From NCBI GenBank assembly GCA_026785965.1, contig JAJAYY010000214.1, positions 1 through 5,217 of the forward strand: DNA of 5,217 nt, read 5' to 3'. The stretch comes from Sphingomonas bacterium (GTDB lineage: Bacteria; Pseudomonadota; Alphaproteobacteria; Sphingomonadales; Sphingomonadaceae). Every line of letters starts with the position of its first letter. Positions within the stretch are counted from its first letter, which is position 1. The notes under the pieces were generated by a model, which did no database searches, was not told where the DNA came from, and saw only the letters and a program-made list of their open reading frames with translations. This document shows, piece by piece, positions 1 through 5,217 of this stretch. The position numbers and the translations under genes were made by a program.

Positions 1-1464
1 AGCCTGATGAACAATCTCGGCGGTCATTGCATGGAGTCGTTGATCGAGGCGTTCGATGCCGCGCAGGACGATGTCCCGACGCTGTTCGTGGCGTGGACGA
101 TCAAGGGTTTCGGGCTGCCGTTTGCGGGCCACAAGGACAATCATTCGGGGCTGATGAACCCGACCCAGGCGCACGCGCTGCGCGACAGCATGGGCATAAC
201 CGAGGGCGAAGAGTGGGAGCCGTATGCGGGCATCGGCGCCAACGCGCTTCCCGCGGTCAAGGCATTGGTCGAGCAAAGCCGCATCCTTCGCGACAAGCGC
301 GGCCGCGACTTCGGCCGGGTCGCGATCCCCGCGATTGCCGTCCCGACCGGCGATGAGCAAGCGACGCAGGCGGCGTTCGGCAAGATCATGCTCGACCTTT
401 CACGAAGTGGCGGCGAGCTCGCCGACCGCATCGTCACCACCTCGCCCGACGTCACCGTCTCGACCAACCTCGGCGCGTGGGTCAACCAGCGTGGGCTGTT
501 CAAACGGCGCGAGAATAAGGACGTTTTCGCTGCTGCAAAGATTGCGAGTGCACAAAAATGGGCCGCGACAACTCATGGCCAGCACATCGAGCTTGGCATC
601 GCCGAATCCAATCTTTTCCTGATGTTGGCGGCGCTCGGCCTGTCGGGCGATCTGTTCGGCGAGCGGCTGTTTCCGGTCGGGACGCTGTATGATCCGTTCA
701 TCGCCCGCGGGCTCGATAGCCTCAATTACGCTTGTTATCAGGACGCGCGGTTCCTGCTGGTCGCGACCCCGTCGGGCATCACGCTTGGCCCCGAAGGCGG
801 CGCGCACCAGTCGATCAACCCGCCGCTGATCGCGCTCGGCCAGCCCGGGCTGCGCCATTACGAACCCGCCTTCGCCGATGAGCTGGCGGCGATGATCGAG
901 GAAGCGTTTCGGCTGATCGACTCGCCCGACGGCGAATCGACCTACCTGCGCCTGTCGACCCGATCGATCGCCCAGGTCGAACGCAGCGACGATGCGTGGA
1001 AGGCCGACGCGCTAGCCGGCGGTTACTGGCTCAAGCCCCCGGGCGATCGGGCCGAAGCCGCGATCGTCGCGATGGGGGCGATCATGCCCGAGGCGCTGGC
1101 GACATGGGAGGAACTTAGCGCCGACCTGCCCGGCCTCGGTCTGCTCAGCGTCACCTCGCCCAATCTGCTCCACCGCGGCTGGACCGCGGCACAGGCCAAG
1201 CGGTGGCGTGGGCAGCGCGCCCCGAGCCACGTCGAAACCCTCCTCGCCCGGCTTGCCCCCGGCGCCGGGCTGGTCACCTTGTGCGACGCCGCGCCCGCCT
1301 CATTGTCGTGGCTCGGCGGCGTAATCGGGCAGCGGGTCGCGCCATTGGGGGTCGATCGCTTCGGCCAGACCGGCAATCTCGCCGATCTCTACGCCGCTTA
1401 CCGCCTCGACGGCGCCGCGATCACCGAGGCGGCGGCCGAATTATTGCTTCCATTTCGGATCTAA
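1..1464 (+). CDS. Transketolase / homodimeric pyruvate dehydrogenase E1-like protein (3' part, 5' truncated by window)
   Basis: The reading frame is open from the first base and ends at TAA 1462-1464, giving 487 visible residues; the N-terminal part lies upstream. The protein belongs to the thiamine-diphosphate enzymes related to transketolase and AceE-type E1. Visible landmarks are the end of the ThDP-binding domain (TIKGFGLP at nt 97-120, GHKDNHSGLM at 127-156), then the pyrimidine-binding domain with GQHIELGIAESNLF from nt 577 (its Glu codon 604-606 is the expected cofactor-activating glutamate), FGERLFPVGTLYDPF, and GPEGGAHQS at 787-813. A transketolase-type C-terminal domain follows, ending near DRFGQTGNLADLYAAY. 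The GTLYDPF...EGGAHQS block resembles homodimeric E1 proteins more than classical transketolase. No E2 or E3 gene follows, so a role in the pyruvate dehydrogenase complex is not supported by the downstream side; a stand-alone 2-oxoacid or ketol-transfer enzyme is possible. Family membership is confident, substrate is not. Confidence 0.88.
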   Translation, partial: SLMNNLGGHCMESLIEAFDAAQDDVPTLFVAWTIKGFGLPFAGHKDNHSGLMNPTQAHALRDSMGITEGEEWEPYAGIGANALPAVKALVEQSRILRDKRGRDFGRVAIPAIAVPTGDEQATQAAFGKIMLDLSRSGGELADRIVTTSPDVTVSTNLGAWVNQRGLFKRRENKDVFAAAKIASAQKWAATTHGQHIELGIAESNLFLMLAALGLSGDLFGERLFPVGTLYDPFIARGLDSLNYACYQDARFLLVATPSGITLGPEGGAHQSINPPLIALGQPGLRHYEPAFADELAAMIEEAFRLIDSPDGESTYLRLSTRSIAQVERSDDAWKADALAGGYWLKPPGDRAEAAIVAMGAIMPEALATWEELSADLPGLGLLSVTSPNLLHRGWTAAQAKRWRGQRAPSHVETLLARLAPGAGLVTLCDAAPASLSWLGGVIGQRVAPLGVDRFGQTGNLADLYAAYRLDGAAITEAAAELLLPFRI

Positions 1465-1505
1465 AATGCTTTGTTTACGGTCGCTTTGCTATGCATGCTC
1501 TTCCT

Positions 1506-1513
1506 GGGGAGGA
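1506..1513 (+). promoter_or_regulatory. Strong Shine-Dalgarno for the small unknown gene
   Basis: GGGGAGGA is an almost ideal anti-16S match. It lies 7 nt upstream of the in-frame TTG at 1521-1523 and downstream of the in-frame ATG at 1491. It is therefore the main reason for choosing TTG 1521 as the start of the next gene instead of ATG 1491. Confidence 0.6.
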
Positions 1514-1520
1514 TGATGGA

Positions 1521-1925
1521 TTGAGCGGGCAGCAACATTTTGGCGCACCGGAGCATTTGCGCCAGTCGCAGGCGCCGTGGGACTCGCTCGGTACCGTCGA
1601 CCACTCTTCGGAGGGTGCCAAGCGCTCGATCCGTCGCGATCCGCCGCCGCTTCCCGCCGCGCTCGTCCCGAGCGAGGACGAATTGCAGCTCCGCCTCGCC
1701 GAGGAACTCGAATATGCCCGCCGCTTGCTCGACGCGATGGGCGATGAGCTCGCCGCCGACATGGGGGTGATCATGCGTCATTCGGTCGCGCTCCAGTCGG
1801 TCGACATCGTCGGCCAGATGATCGGCCACATCGCCAACGTCGTCCGATCATCGGACCCCAACGGCGCGGTCGAGCGGATCGGGATGTGCGAATTAAAGGC
1901 CCGGCTGCAGCGCCACCGCCTTTAG
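1521..1925 (+). CDS. Conserved-looking small protein of unknown function (134 aa)
   Basis: I do not recognise a named family. With the TTG start the product is 134 residues; an in-frame ATG at 1491 would add 10 residues but has no good Shine-Dalgarno. Residues 1-50 are polar and Pro/Arg-rich and probably disordered (DPPPLPAALVPSEDE). Residues about 51-134 look wholly helical: a charged Leu-rich stretch (ELQLRLAEELEYARRLLDAM), then MRHSVALQSVDIVGQMIGHI and a basic end, RLQRHRL. There is no signal peptide, transmembrane segment or obvious catalytic motif, so it is likely a cytosolic, oligomerising or partner-binding protein. I have an impression of similar uncharacterised proteins in sphingomonads, but this is memory only. 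It begins 56 bp after the upstream E1-like gene on the same strand and might be co-transcribed with it. GC-rich codon usage and a helical design with a regular hydrophobic pattern support it being real. Confidence 0.72.
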   Translation: MSGQQHFGAPEHLRQSQAPWDSLGTVDHSSEGAKRSIRRDPPPLPAALVPSEDELQLRLAEELEYARRLLDAMGDELAADMGVIMRHSVALQSVDIVGQMIGHIANVVRSSDPNGAVERIGMCELKARLQRHRL

Positions 1926-1930
1926 AGCGC

Positions 1931-1960
1931 TTGGCAATCACTCCCTTGCGCGCCTAGAGC
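1931..1960 (+). promoter_or_regulatory. Candidate leaderless promoter for the maoC-lyase-adh-acs block
   Basis: TTGGCA (1931-1936) and TAGAGC (1955-1960) are separated by 18 bp. If transcription began at the A of the ATG at 1967, these hexamers would fall at -36/-31 and -12/-7. The longer string CCTAGAGC (1953-1960) also resembles the alphaproteobacterial housekeeping -10 pattern GCTANAWC as known from Caulobacter. The first gene has only a weak AAGG near its ATG, which fits leaderless initiation. The element is in the only gap (41 bp) before the four-gene block. It is a pattern match only. Confidence 0.4.
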
Positions 1961-1966
1961 AAGGCC

Positions 1967-2419
1967 ATGCCCGGACGCTTTTTTGAACAATGGCAAGTCG
2001 GCGACACGATCGCCCATGCCGTCACCCGCACCGTCACCGAGACCGACAATGTCCTGGTCTCGGCACTGACTCACAATCCGCAGCCGATGCACCTCGATCA
2101 TGAGGTCGCGGCGGCGTCGGAATTTGGCCGGCCGCTGGTCAATTCGATTTACACGTTCGGGTTGATGGTCGGGGTATCGGTCAGCGATACGACGCTCGGC
2201 ACGCTGATCGCCAACCTCGGCTATGATGCGCTGACCTTCCCCGCCCCGGTGTTCGTCGGCGACACGCTGCGCAGCGAGAGTACGGTCATCGCGGTGCGCG
2301 ACAGCAAGTCGCGCCCGACCGCGGGAATCGTCACCTGGGATCATCACAGCTTCAACCAGCGCGGCGAATTGGTGTGCCGCTGCACCCGCTCGGCGCTGAT
2401 CGCGCGGACCCCGGCATGA
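1967..2419 (+). CDS. MaoC family (hotdog-fold) acyl-CoA dehydratase/hydratase
   Basis: A 150-residue single-hotdog protein of the MaoC/R-specific enoyl-CoA hydratase superfamily, which reversibly adds water to 2-enoyl-CoA thioesters in the cytosol, usually as a dimer. The N-terminus FFEQWQVGDTI is a typical MaoC opening. The active-site loop is LTHNPQPMHLD (residues 34-44), followed by EFGRPLVNS (52-60), FVGDTLRSES (96-105) and the conserved C-terminal NQRGELVCRC (130-139). His42 matches the catalytic His of the D-x4-H hydratase dyad, but the position of the Asp is Asn37. I recall the same Asn in related short MaoC proteins encoded beside CitE-like lyases, so it is probably a subfamily trait. 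ATG 1967 has little Shine-Dalgarno (AAGG only). The stop overlaps the start of the lyase gene by four bases, implying coupled translation and a shared pathway. Superfamily assignment is strong; the exact substrate is unknown, with mesaconyl-, methylcrotonyl- or itaconyl-type CoA esters as candidates. Confidence 0.88.
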   Translation: MPGRFFEQWQVGDTIAHAVTRTVTETDNVLVSALTHNPQPMHLDHEVAAASEFGRPLVNSIYTFGLMVGVSVSDTTLGTLIANLGYDALTFPAPVFVGDTLRSESTVIAVRDSKSRPTAGIVTWDHHSFNQRGELVCRCTRSALIARTPA

Positions 2420-3255
2420 CCGTCGCCCCGCCGCCGCGCAGTTGGCTGTTCGTCCCCGCCGACAGCGAGAAAAAGATCGCGAAAGCGCTCGCCAGCGAGG
2501 CCGATGCGTTGATCTTCGACCTTGAGGATAGCGTCGTTTCCGACCGCAAGGCCGCCGCGCGCGAGATCCTCAAGAACCTCCCCGCGCGCTCGGGCGGCCC
2601 ACGTTGGTGGGTGCGGATTAACCCGCTCGGATCGGGCGAGCTCAAGGCCGATCTCAAATTGCTCGCCTCGGCCGACATGTGCGGGATCGTGCTGCCCAAG
2701 GCCGAAAGCGGCGCCGACGTCATCCAGCTCGCCCACCGCACCGGCAATGTCCCGATCCACGCGATCGTCACCGAAACCGCGGCGAGCCTGTTCGGGCTGT
2801 TGTCCTATCGCGATGCCAAGTCCCCGCTCGCGGCAATGAGCTGGGGCGCCGAGGATTTGTCCGCTGCGCTTGGCGCATCGGGCAAATATGGCTCCGATGG
2901 CGAGCTCGCCTTCACCTACAAATTGGCGCGCTCGCTGACCCTCGCCGCGGCGGTCGCCGCCGGGGTCCAGCCGGTCGACGGCGTGTTCGCCGATTTCCGC
3001 GATCCGGAAGGGCTTGAGCGCGAGGCGCGCGCCGGCGCTTCGGAGGGCTTTACCGGCAAGCTCGCGATCCATCCCGGCCAGGTCGCGGCGATCAATGCCG
3101 CCTTCACCCCGTCCGAGTTCGAGCTGGCCCACGCCCGCGCGGTGGTCGCCGCGTTCGAGGCCGATCCTGCAGCTGGCGTGCTGTCGATCGCGGGCCGAAT
3201 GGTCGACCGCCCCCACCTCATCCAGGCGCAGGGAGTGATCGCCCGCGCCCGCTAA
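2416..3255 (+). CDS. CoA ester lyase, CitE/HpcH-HpaI aldolase family
   Basis: A 279-residue TIM-barrel enzyme of the CitE-like family (citrate lyase beta, malyl-, citramalyl- and beta-hydroxyacyl-CoA lyases). It cleaves or forms a C-C bond in acyl-CoA esters with Mg2+. Visible landmarks are RSWLFVPADSEKK (8-20), ALIFDLEDSV (31-40, acidic cluster D35/E37/D38), WVRINPLG (65-72), VLPKAES (92-98), TETAASLF (119-126, with E120 as likely metal ligand), WGAEDLSAALG (143-153, D147 as second metal ligand), DFRDPEGL (193-200) and LAIHPGQV (216-223). All expected core residues appear intact and the length is normal for the stand-alone family. ATG 2416 is preferred because it overlaps the upstream TGA (ATGA) and places RSWLFVPA next to the N-terminus; an in-frame ATG at 2374 would add 14 residues encoded inside the maoC gene. 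There is no strong Shine-Dalgarno, consistent with coupling. The paired hydratase suggests that it splits the hydrated product. Not the citrate lyase beta subunit: no citD or citF neighbours. Confidence 0.88.
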   Translation: MTVAPPPRSWLFVPADSEKKIAKALASEADALIFDLEDSVVSDRKAAAREILKNLPARSGGPRWWVRINPLGSGELKADLKLLASADMCGIVLPKAESGADVIQLAHRTGNVPIHAIVTETAASLFGLLSYRDAKSPLAAMSWGAEDLSAALGASGKYGSDGELAFTYKLARSLTLAAAVAAGVQPVDGVFADFRDPEGLEREARAGASEGFTGKLAIHPGQVAAINAAFTPSEFELAHARAVVAAFEADPAAGVLSIAGRMVDRPHLIQAQGVIARAR

Positions 3256-3262
3256 CCGAAAC

Positions 3263-3267
3263 AGGAG
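3263..3267 (+). promoter_or_regulatory. Shine-Dalgarno of the alcohol dehydrogenase gene
   Basis: AGGAG lies 8 nt before ATG 3276, within the 20-bp gap after the lyase stop codon. It gives the dehydrogenase its own efficient ribosome entry within the operon, unlike the coupled lyase and synthetase genes, and fixes the start codon. Confidence 0.75.
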
Positions 3268-3275
3268 ATCGTGAT

Positions 3276-4325
3276 ATGCCGACGCAAGCCAAGGGTTGGG
3301 GCACCGATGCCGCCGATCAGCCGCTCAAGCCGATGGCGTTCGAGCGGCGCGATCTTCGCCCCGACGACGTCGCGATCCAGATCAGCCATGCCGGCATCTG
3401 CCATTCGGACCTGCATATGGCGCGGAACGATTGGGGCATGAGCCGCTATCCGATGGTGCCCGGGCATGAAATCGTCGGCACCGTCACCGATGTGGGCGCC
3501 AAGGTTTCCCGCCATAAAATTGGCGACAAGGTCGCGATCGGATGCATCGTCGACAGCTGCAAGCAATGCGCGCCGTGCCGGGCCGGCACCGAGCAGTTCT
3601 GCGAACAGGGCATGACGATGACCTACAGCGCGGTCGACAAGCATGACGGGACGTTGACCCAAGGTGGCTATTCGACCCAGGTCGTGTGCCGCGACGAATT
3701 CGTGCTCAAGCTTCCCGACAGCCTCGACATCGCCCGCTCGGCGCCTTTGCTCTGCGCGGGGATCACCACTTACTCGCCACTCCGCAAATTCGGCGTTGGC
3801 AAGGACAGCAAGGTTGCGGTGGTCGGGCTCGGTGGGCTCGGCCACATGGGGGTCAAGCTGGCGCACGCGATGGGTGCGCACGTGACGATGGTCACCACCA
3901 GCCCCGAAAAGGGCGGCGACGCGCGAGAGCTGGGCGCGCACGATGTCCTGCTATCGACCGATGGCGAAGCGATGGCGGCCGCCGCGGGACGCTTCGACTT
4001 CATCCTCGACACCATCCCGGTGGCGCACGACCTCAACCCCTATCTGGCGCTGCTCACGCCGAATGGGACGATGGTGATGGTCGGGGCGATCGCGCCCTTG
4101 CCGTCGATCCACGGCGGATCGCTGATCATGGGCAACAAGACGCTCGCCGGCTCGCTGATCGGCGGCATAACCGAAACCCAGGAAATGCTCGATTTCTGCG
4201 GCCAGCATGGCGTTCATCCCGATTGCGAGTTCATCGAAATGAGCCAGGTCAACGAAGCCTATGAGCGGTTGCTCAAGAATGACGTCCGCTACCGCTTCGT
4301 GATCGACATGGCGCGCGGCCTATGA
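3276..4325 (+). CDS. Zinc-dependent NAD(P) alcohol dehydrogenase, cinnamyl-alcohol-dehydrogenase-like MDR
   Basis: A full-length 349-residue medium-chain dehydrogenase/reductase of the CAD/YahK type, which interconverts primary alcohols and aldehydes. The catalytic zinc site is seen as AGICHSDLH (Cys42), VPGHEIVG (His64, Glu65) and Cys160 in PLLCAGITTYSPL. The structural zinc lobe has four cysteines at 95, 98, 101 and 109 (CKQCAPCRAGTEQFC). The Rossmann nucleotide motif is GLGGLGHMG (184-192). After it, TTSPEK (207-212), with small hydroxyl residues and Lys212 and no acidic residue at the end of the second strand, favours NADPH over NADH, as in plant CAD and YahK. GHMGVKLAHAMGAHV and GSLIGGITETQEMLDFC are family hallmarks. 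Preceded by a good Shine-Dalgarno and overlapping the synthetase gene by ATGA, so it is inside the operon. In vivo substrate is unknown; these enzymes are typically broad-range aldehyde reductases. Confidence 0.93.
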   Translation: MPTQAKGWGTDAADQPLKPMAFERRDLRPDDVAIQISHAGICHSDLHMARNDWGMSRYPMVPGHEIVGTVTDVGAKVSRHKIGDKVAIGCIVDSCKQCAPCRAGTEQFCEQGMTMTYSAVDKHDGTLTQGGYSTQVVCRDEFVLKLPDSLDIARSAPLLCAGITTYSPLRKFGVGKDSKVAVVGLGGLGHMGVKLAHAMGAHVTMVTTSPEKGGDARELGAHDVLLSTDGEAMAAAAGRFDFILDTIPVAHDLNPYLALLTPNGTMVMVGAIAPLPSIHGGSLIMGNKTLAGSLIGGITETQEMLDFCGQHGVHPDCEFIEMSQVNEAYERLLKNDVRYRFVIDMARGL

Positions 4326-5217
4326 GCGAAGTCCACGCCGTCCCGACTGGCTTTACGGCGCGTATCGGGGCCGCCGAGCTGCAGGCCCTGCGCGAAGAGG
4401 TGGCGGTCGACGCCGACGCCTTCTGGCTGGGCCAGGCCAAAAGGCTCGACTGGGTCAAGCCGCCCAAGCAGGCCGGCGACTGGTCGTTCGACCAGGCCGA
4501 CTTCCACATCAACTGGTTCGCCGACGGGCAGCTCAATCTCGCCGCCAATTGTCTCGATCGCCACCTTGGCACGCGCGGCGACAAGGTTGCGATCATCTTC
4601 GAAGGCGACGAGCCTGGTGACGGGCGCACGCTGACCTACGCCCAACTTCACGACCTCGTCGGCCGCTTCGCCAATCTGCTCAAGCGTGAGGGCGTCGCGC
4701 GGCATGACCGCGTGATGATCTACATGCCGATGATCCCCGAGGCTGCGGCGGCGATGCTCGCCTGCGCGCGGATTGGCGCGGTCCATTCGGTGTGCTTCGG
4801 CGGGTTCAGTCCCGAAAGCCTCGCCGGGCGGATCGGGGATTGCGGCGCGCGGATCGTGATCACCGCCGACGAAGGGGTGCGCGGCGGCAAGCGCATCCCG
4901 CTAAAAGCCAATGTCGACGCCGCCTGCGCGCTGGCCGGCGGCGCGGTCGAGCGCGTGATCGTCGTTGCCCGCACCGGCGCCGAGATCGCGTGGCACCCGC
5001 AGCGCGACCTCCGCTGGGAAGATGAGCAGGGCGCGCTGTCGCCCGATTGCCCGGCCGAAGTGATGGCCGCCGAGGATCCGTTGTTCATCCTCTACACCTC
5101 GGGATCGACCGGCAAACCCAAGGGCGTAGTCCATACCACCGGCGGCTATGCGACCTGGGCGGCGGCGACCTTCGACTGGGTGTTCGACCACCGTGAGGAC
5201 GATATTTTCTGGTGCAC
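4322..5217 (+). CDS. acs: Acetyl-CoA synthetase (AMP-forming), 5' part, truncated by window
   Basis: Open frame from ATG 4322 to the window edge, 298 complete codons of a protein family usually near 650 residues. It activates acetate through acetyl-AMP to acetyl-CoA in the cytosol. The N-terminal Acs region has FWLGQAKRLDWVKPP, DFHINWFADGQLNLAANCLD, then IIFEGDEPGDGRTLTYAQLH, VMIYMPMIPEAAAAMLACAR, IGAVHSVCFGGFSPESLAGR and RGGKRIPLKANVD, all strongly Acs-like. The ATP/AMP-binding P-loop YTSGSTGKPKG lies at residues 258-268, the expected place. The acyl-pocket tryptophan, the later core motifs and the acetylatable lysine near the C-terminus are beyond the window, so propionyl-CoA synthetase (PrpE) cannot be strictly excluded. 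The sequence around the P-loop and the EGDEPG string favour Acs. The start codon overlaps the dehydrogenase stop (ATGA) without a clear Shine-Dalgarno, suggesting translational coupling. Acs in a catabolic operon rather than alone suggests acetate salvage linked to the upstream enzymes. Confidence 0.93.
   Translation, partial: MSEVHAVPTGFTARIGAAELQALREEVAVDADAFWLGQAKRLDWVKPPKQAGDWSFDQADFHINWFADGQLNLAANCLDRHLGTRGDKVAIIFEGDEPGDGRTLTYAQLHDLVGRFANLLKREGVARHDRVMIYMPMIPEAAAAMLACARIGAVHSVCFGGFSPESLAGRIGDCGARIVITADEGVRGGKRIPLKANVDAACALAGGAVERVIVVARTGAEIAWHPQRDLRWEDEQGALSPDCPAEVMAAEDPLFILYTSGSTGKPKGVVHTTGGYATWAAATFDWVFDHREDDIFWC

Noticed and set aside
841..852. Perfect 12-bp palindrome CAGCCCGGGCTG
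   Set aside because: It lies inside the E1-like coding region, has no loop or T-tract and no second copy noticed; likely chance in GC-rich DNA.
1203..1520. In-frame upstream extension of the small unknown gene into the E1-like gene
   Set aside because: The extension is Arg/Pro-rich out-of-frame translation of the E1-like C-terminal domain. A strong Shine-Dalgarno sits much further downstream, before TTG 1521.
1465..1520. Possible terminator after the E1-like gene
   Set aside because: No GC-rich stem followed by a T-run is visible. The T-rich pieces are not preceded by an inverted repeat.
2374..2415. Earlier ATG for the CoA ester lyase
   Set aside because: It would add 14 residues encoded within maoC and move RSWLFVPA away from the usual N-terminal position. 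The ATGA overlap at 2416 is a more natural start.
2344..3216. Long antisense open frame opposite the CoA ester lyase
   Set aside because: It mirrors a gene with clear conserved motifs. Long antisense frames are expected in high-GC DNA with G/C third positions, and the translation (Arg/Gly/Asp-rich) resembles no family.
3252..3941. Antisense open frame opposite the alcohol dehydrogenase
   Set aside because: Same codon-bias shadow effect; low-complexity Ala/Arg/His-rich product and full overlap with a confidently identified gene.
4289..4786. Antisense open frame opposite the start of acs
   Set aside because: Overlaps strongly conserved Acs sequence; no recognisable domain, so treated as a shadow.

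Overview
The window is dense, high-GC coding DNA (roughly two thirds G+C by eye) with strong G/C bias at third codon positions. All six genes lie on the + strand. Codon usage, protein sequences and gene style suggest an alphaproteobacterium, most likely a sphingomonad (Sphingomonas or relatives). That assignment is an inference from recalled family resemblance, not a search.

Layout: (1) positions 1-1464 hold the 3' part of a gene for a thiamine-diphosphate enzyme of the transketolase / homodimeric pyruvate dehydrogenase E1 superfamily; its 5' end lies outside the window. (2) A small helical protein of unknown function follows (1521-1925). It is best started at a TTG codon behind a strong Shine-Dalgarno sequence. 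(3) After a 41-bp gap with a candidate leaderless promoter comes a compact four-gene block: a MaoC-like hotdog hydratase (1967-2419), a CitE/HpcH-type CoA ester lyase (2416-3255), a zinc medium-chain alcohol dehydrogenase (3276-4325) and the 5' part of acetyl-CoA synthetase (4322 to the window edge). Genes 3/4 and 5/6 overlap by ATGA, and genes 4 and 5 are 20 bp apart with a good Shine-Dalgarno, so the block looks like one operon.

How the genes may work together: the MaoC + CoA-lyase pair fits a two-step acyl-CoA module, in which an enoyl-CoA is hydrated and the resulting beta-hydroxyacyl-CoA is cleaved (retro-Claisen/aldol type). Such lyases often release acetyl-CoA or propionyl-CoA plus a keto or aldehyde product. 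The alcohol dehydrogenase could interconvert an aldehyde and an alcohol, and the synthetase would activate free acetate. This is a plausible carboxylate/acyl-CoA catabolic operon; the substrate cannot be read from the sequence.

I found no RNA gene, mobile element, CRISPR array, clear intrinsic terminator or gene-free stretch over 300 bp. The region looks like ordinary core or near-core metabolism. The points most worth a second look are the MaoC active-site substitution, the coupled hydratase-lyase pair, the leaderless promoter candidate and the unusual start region of the small unknown gene.
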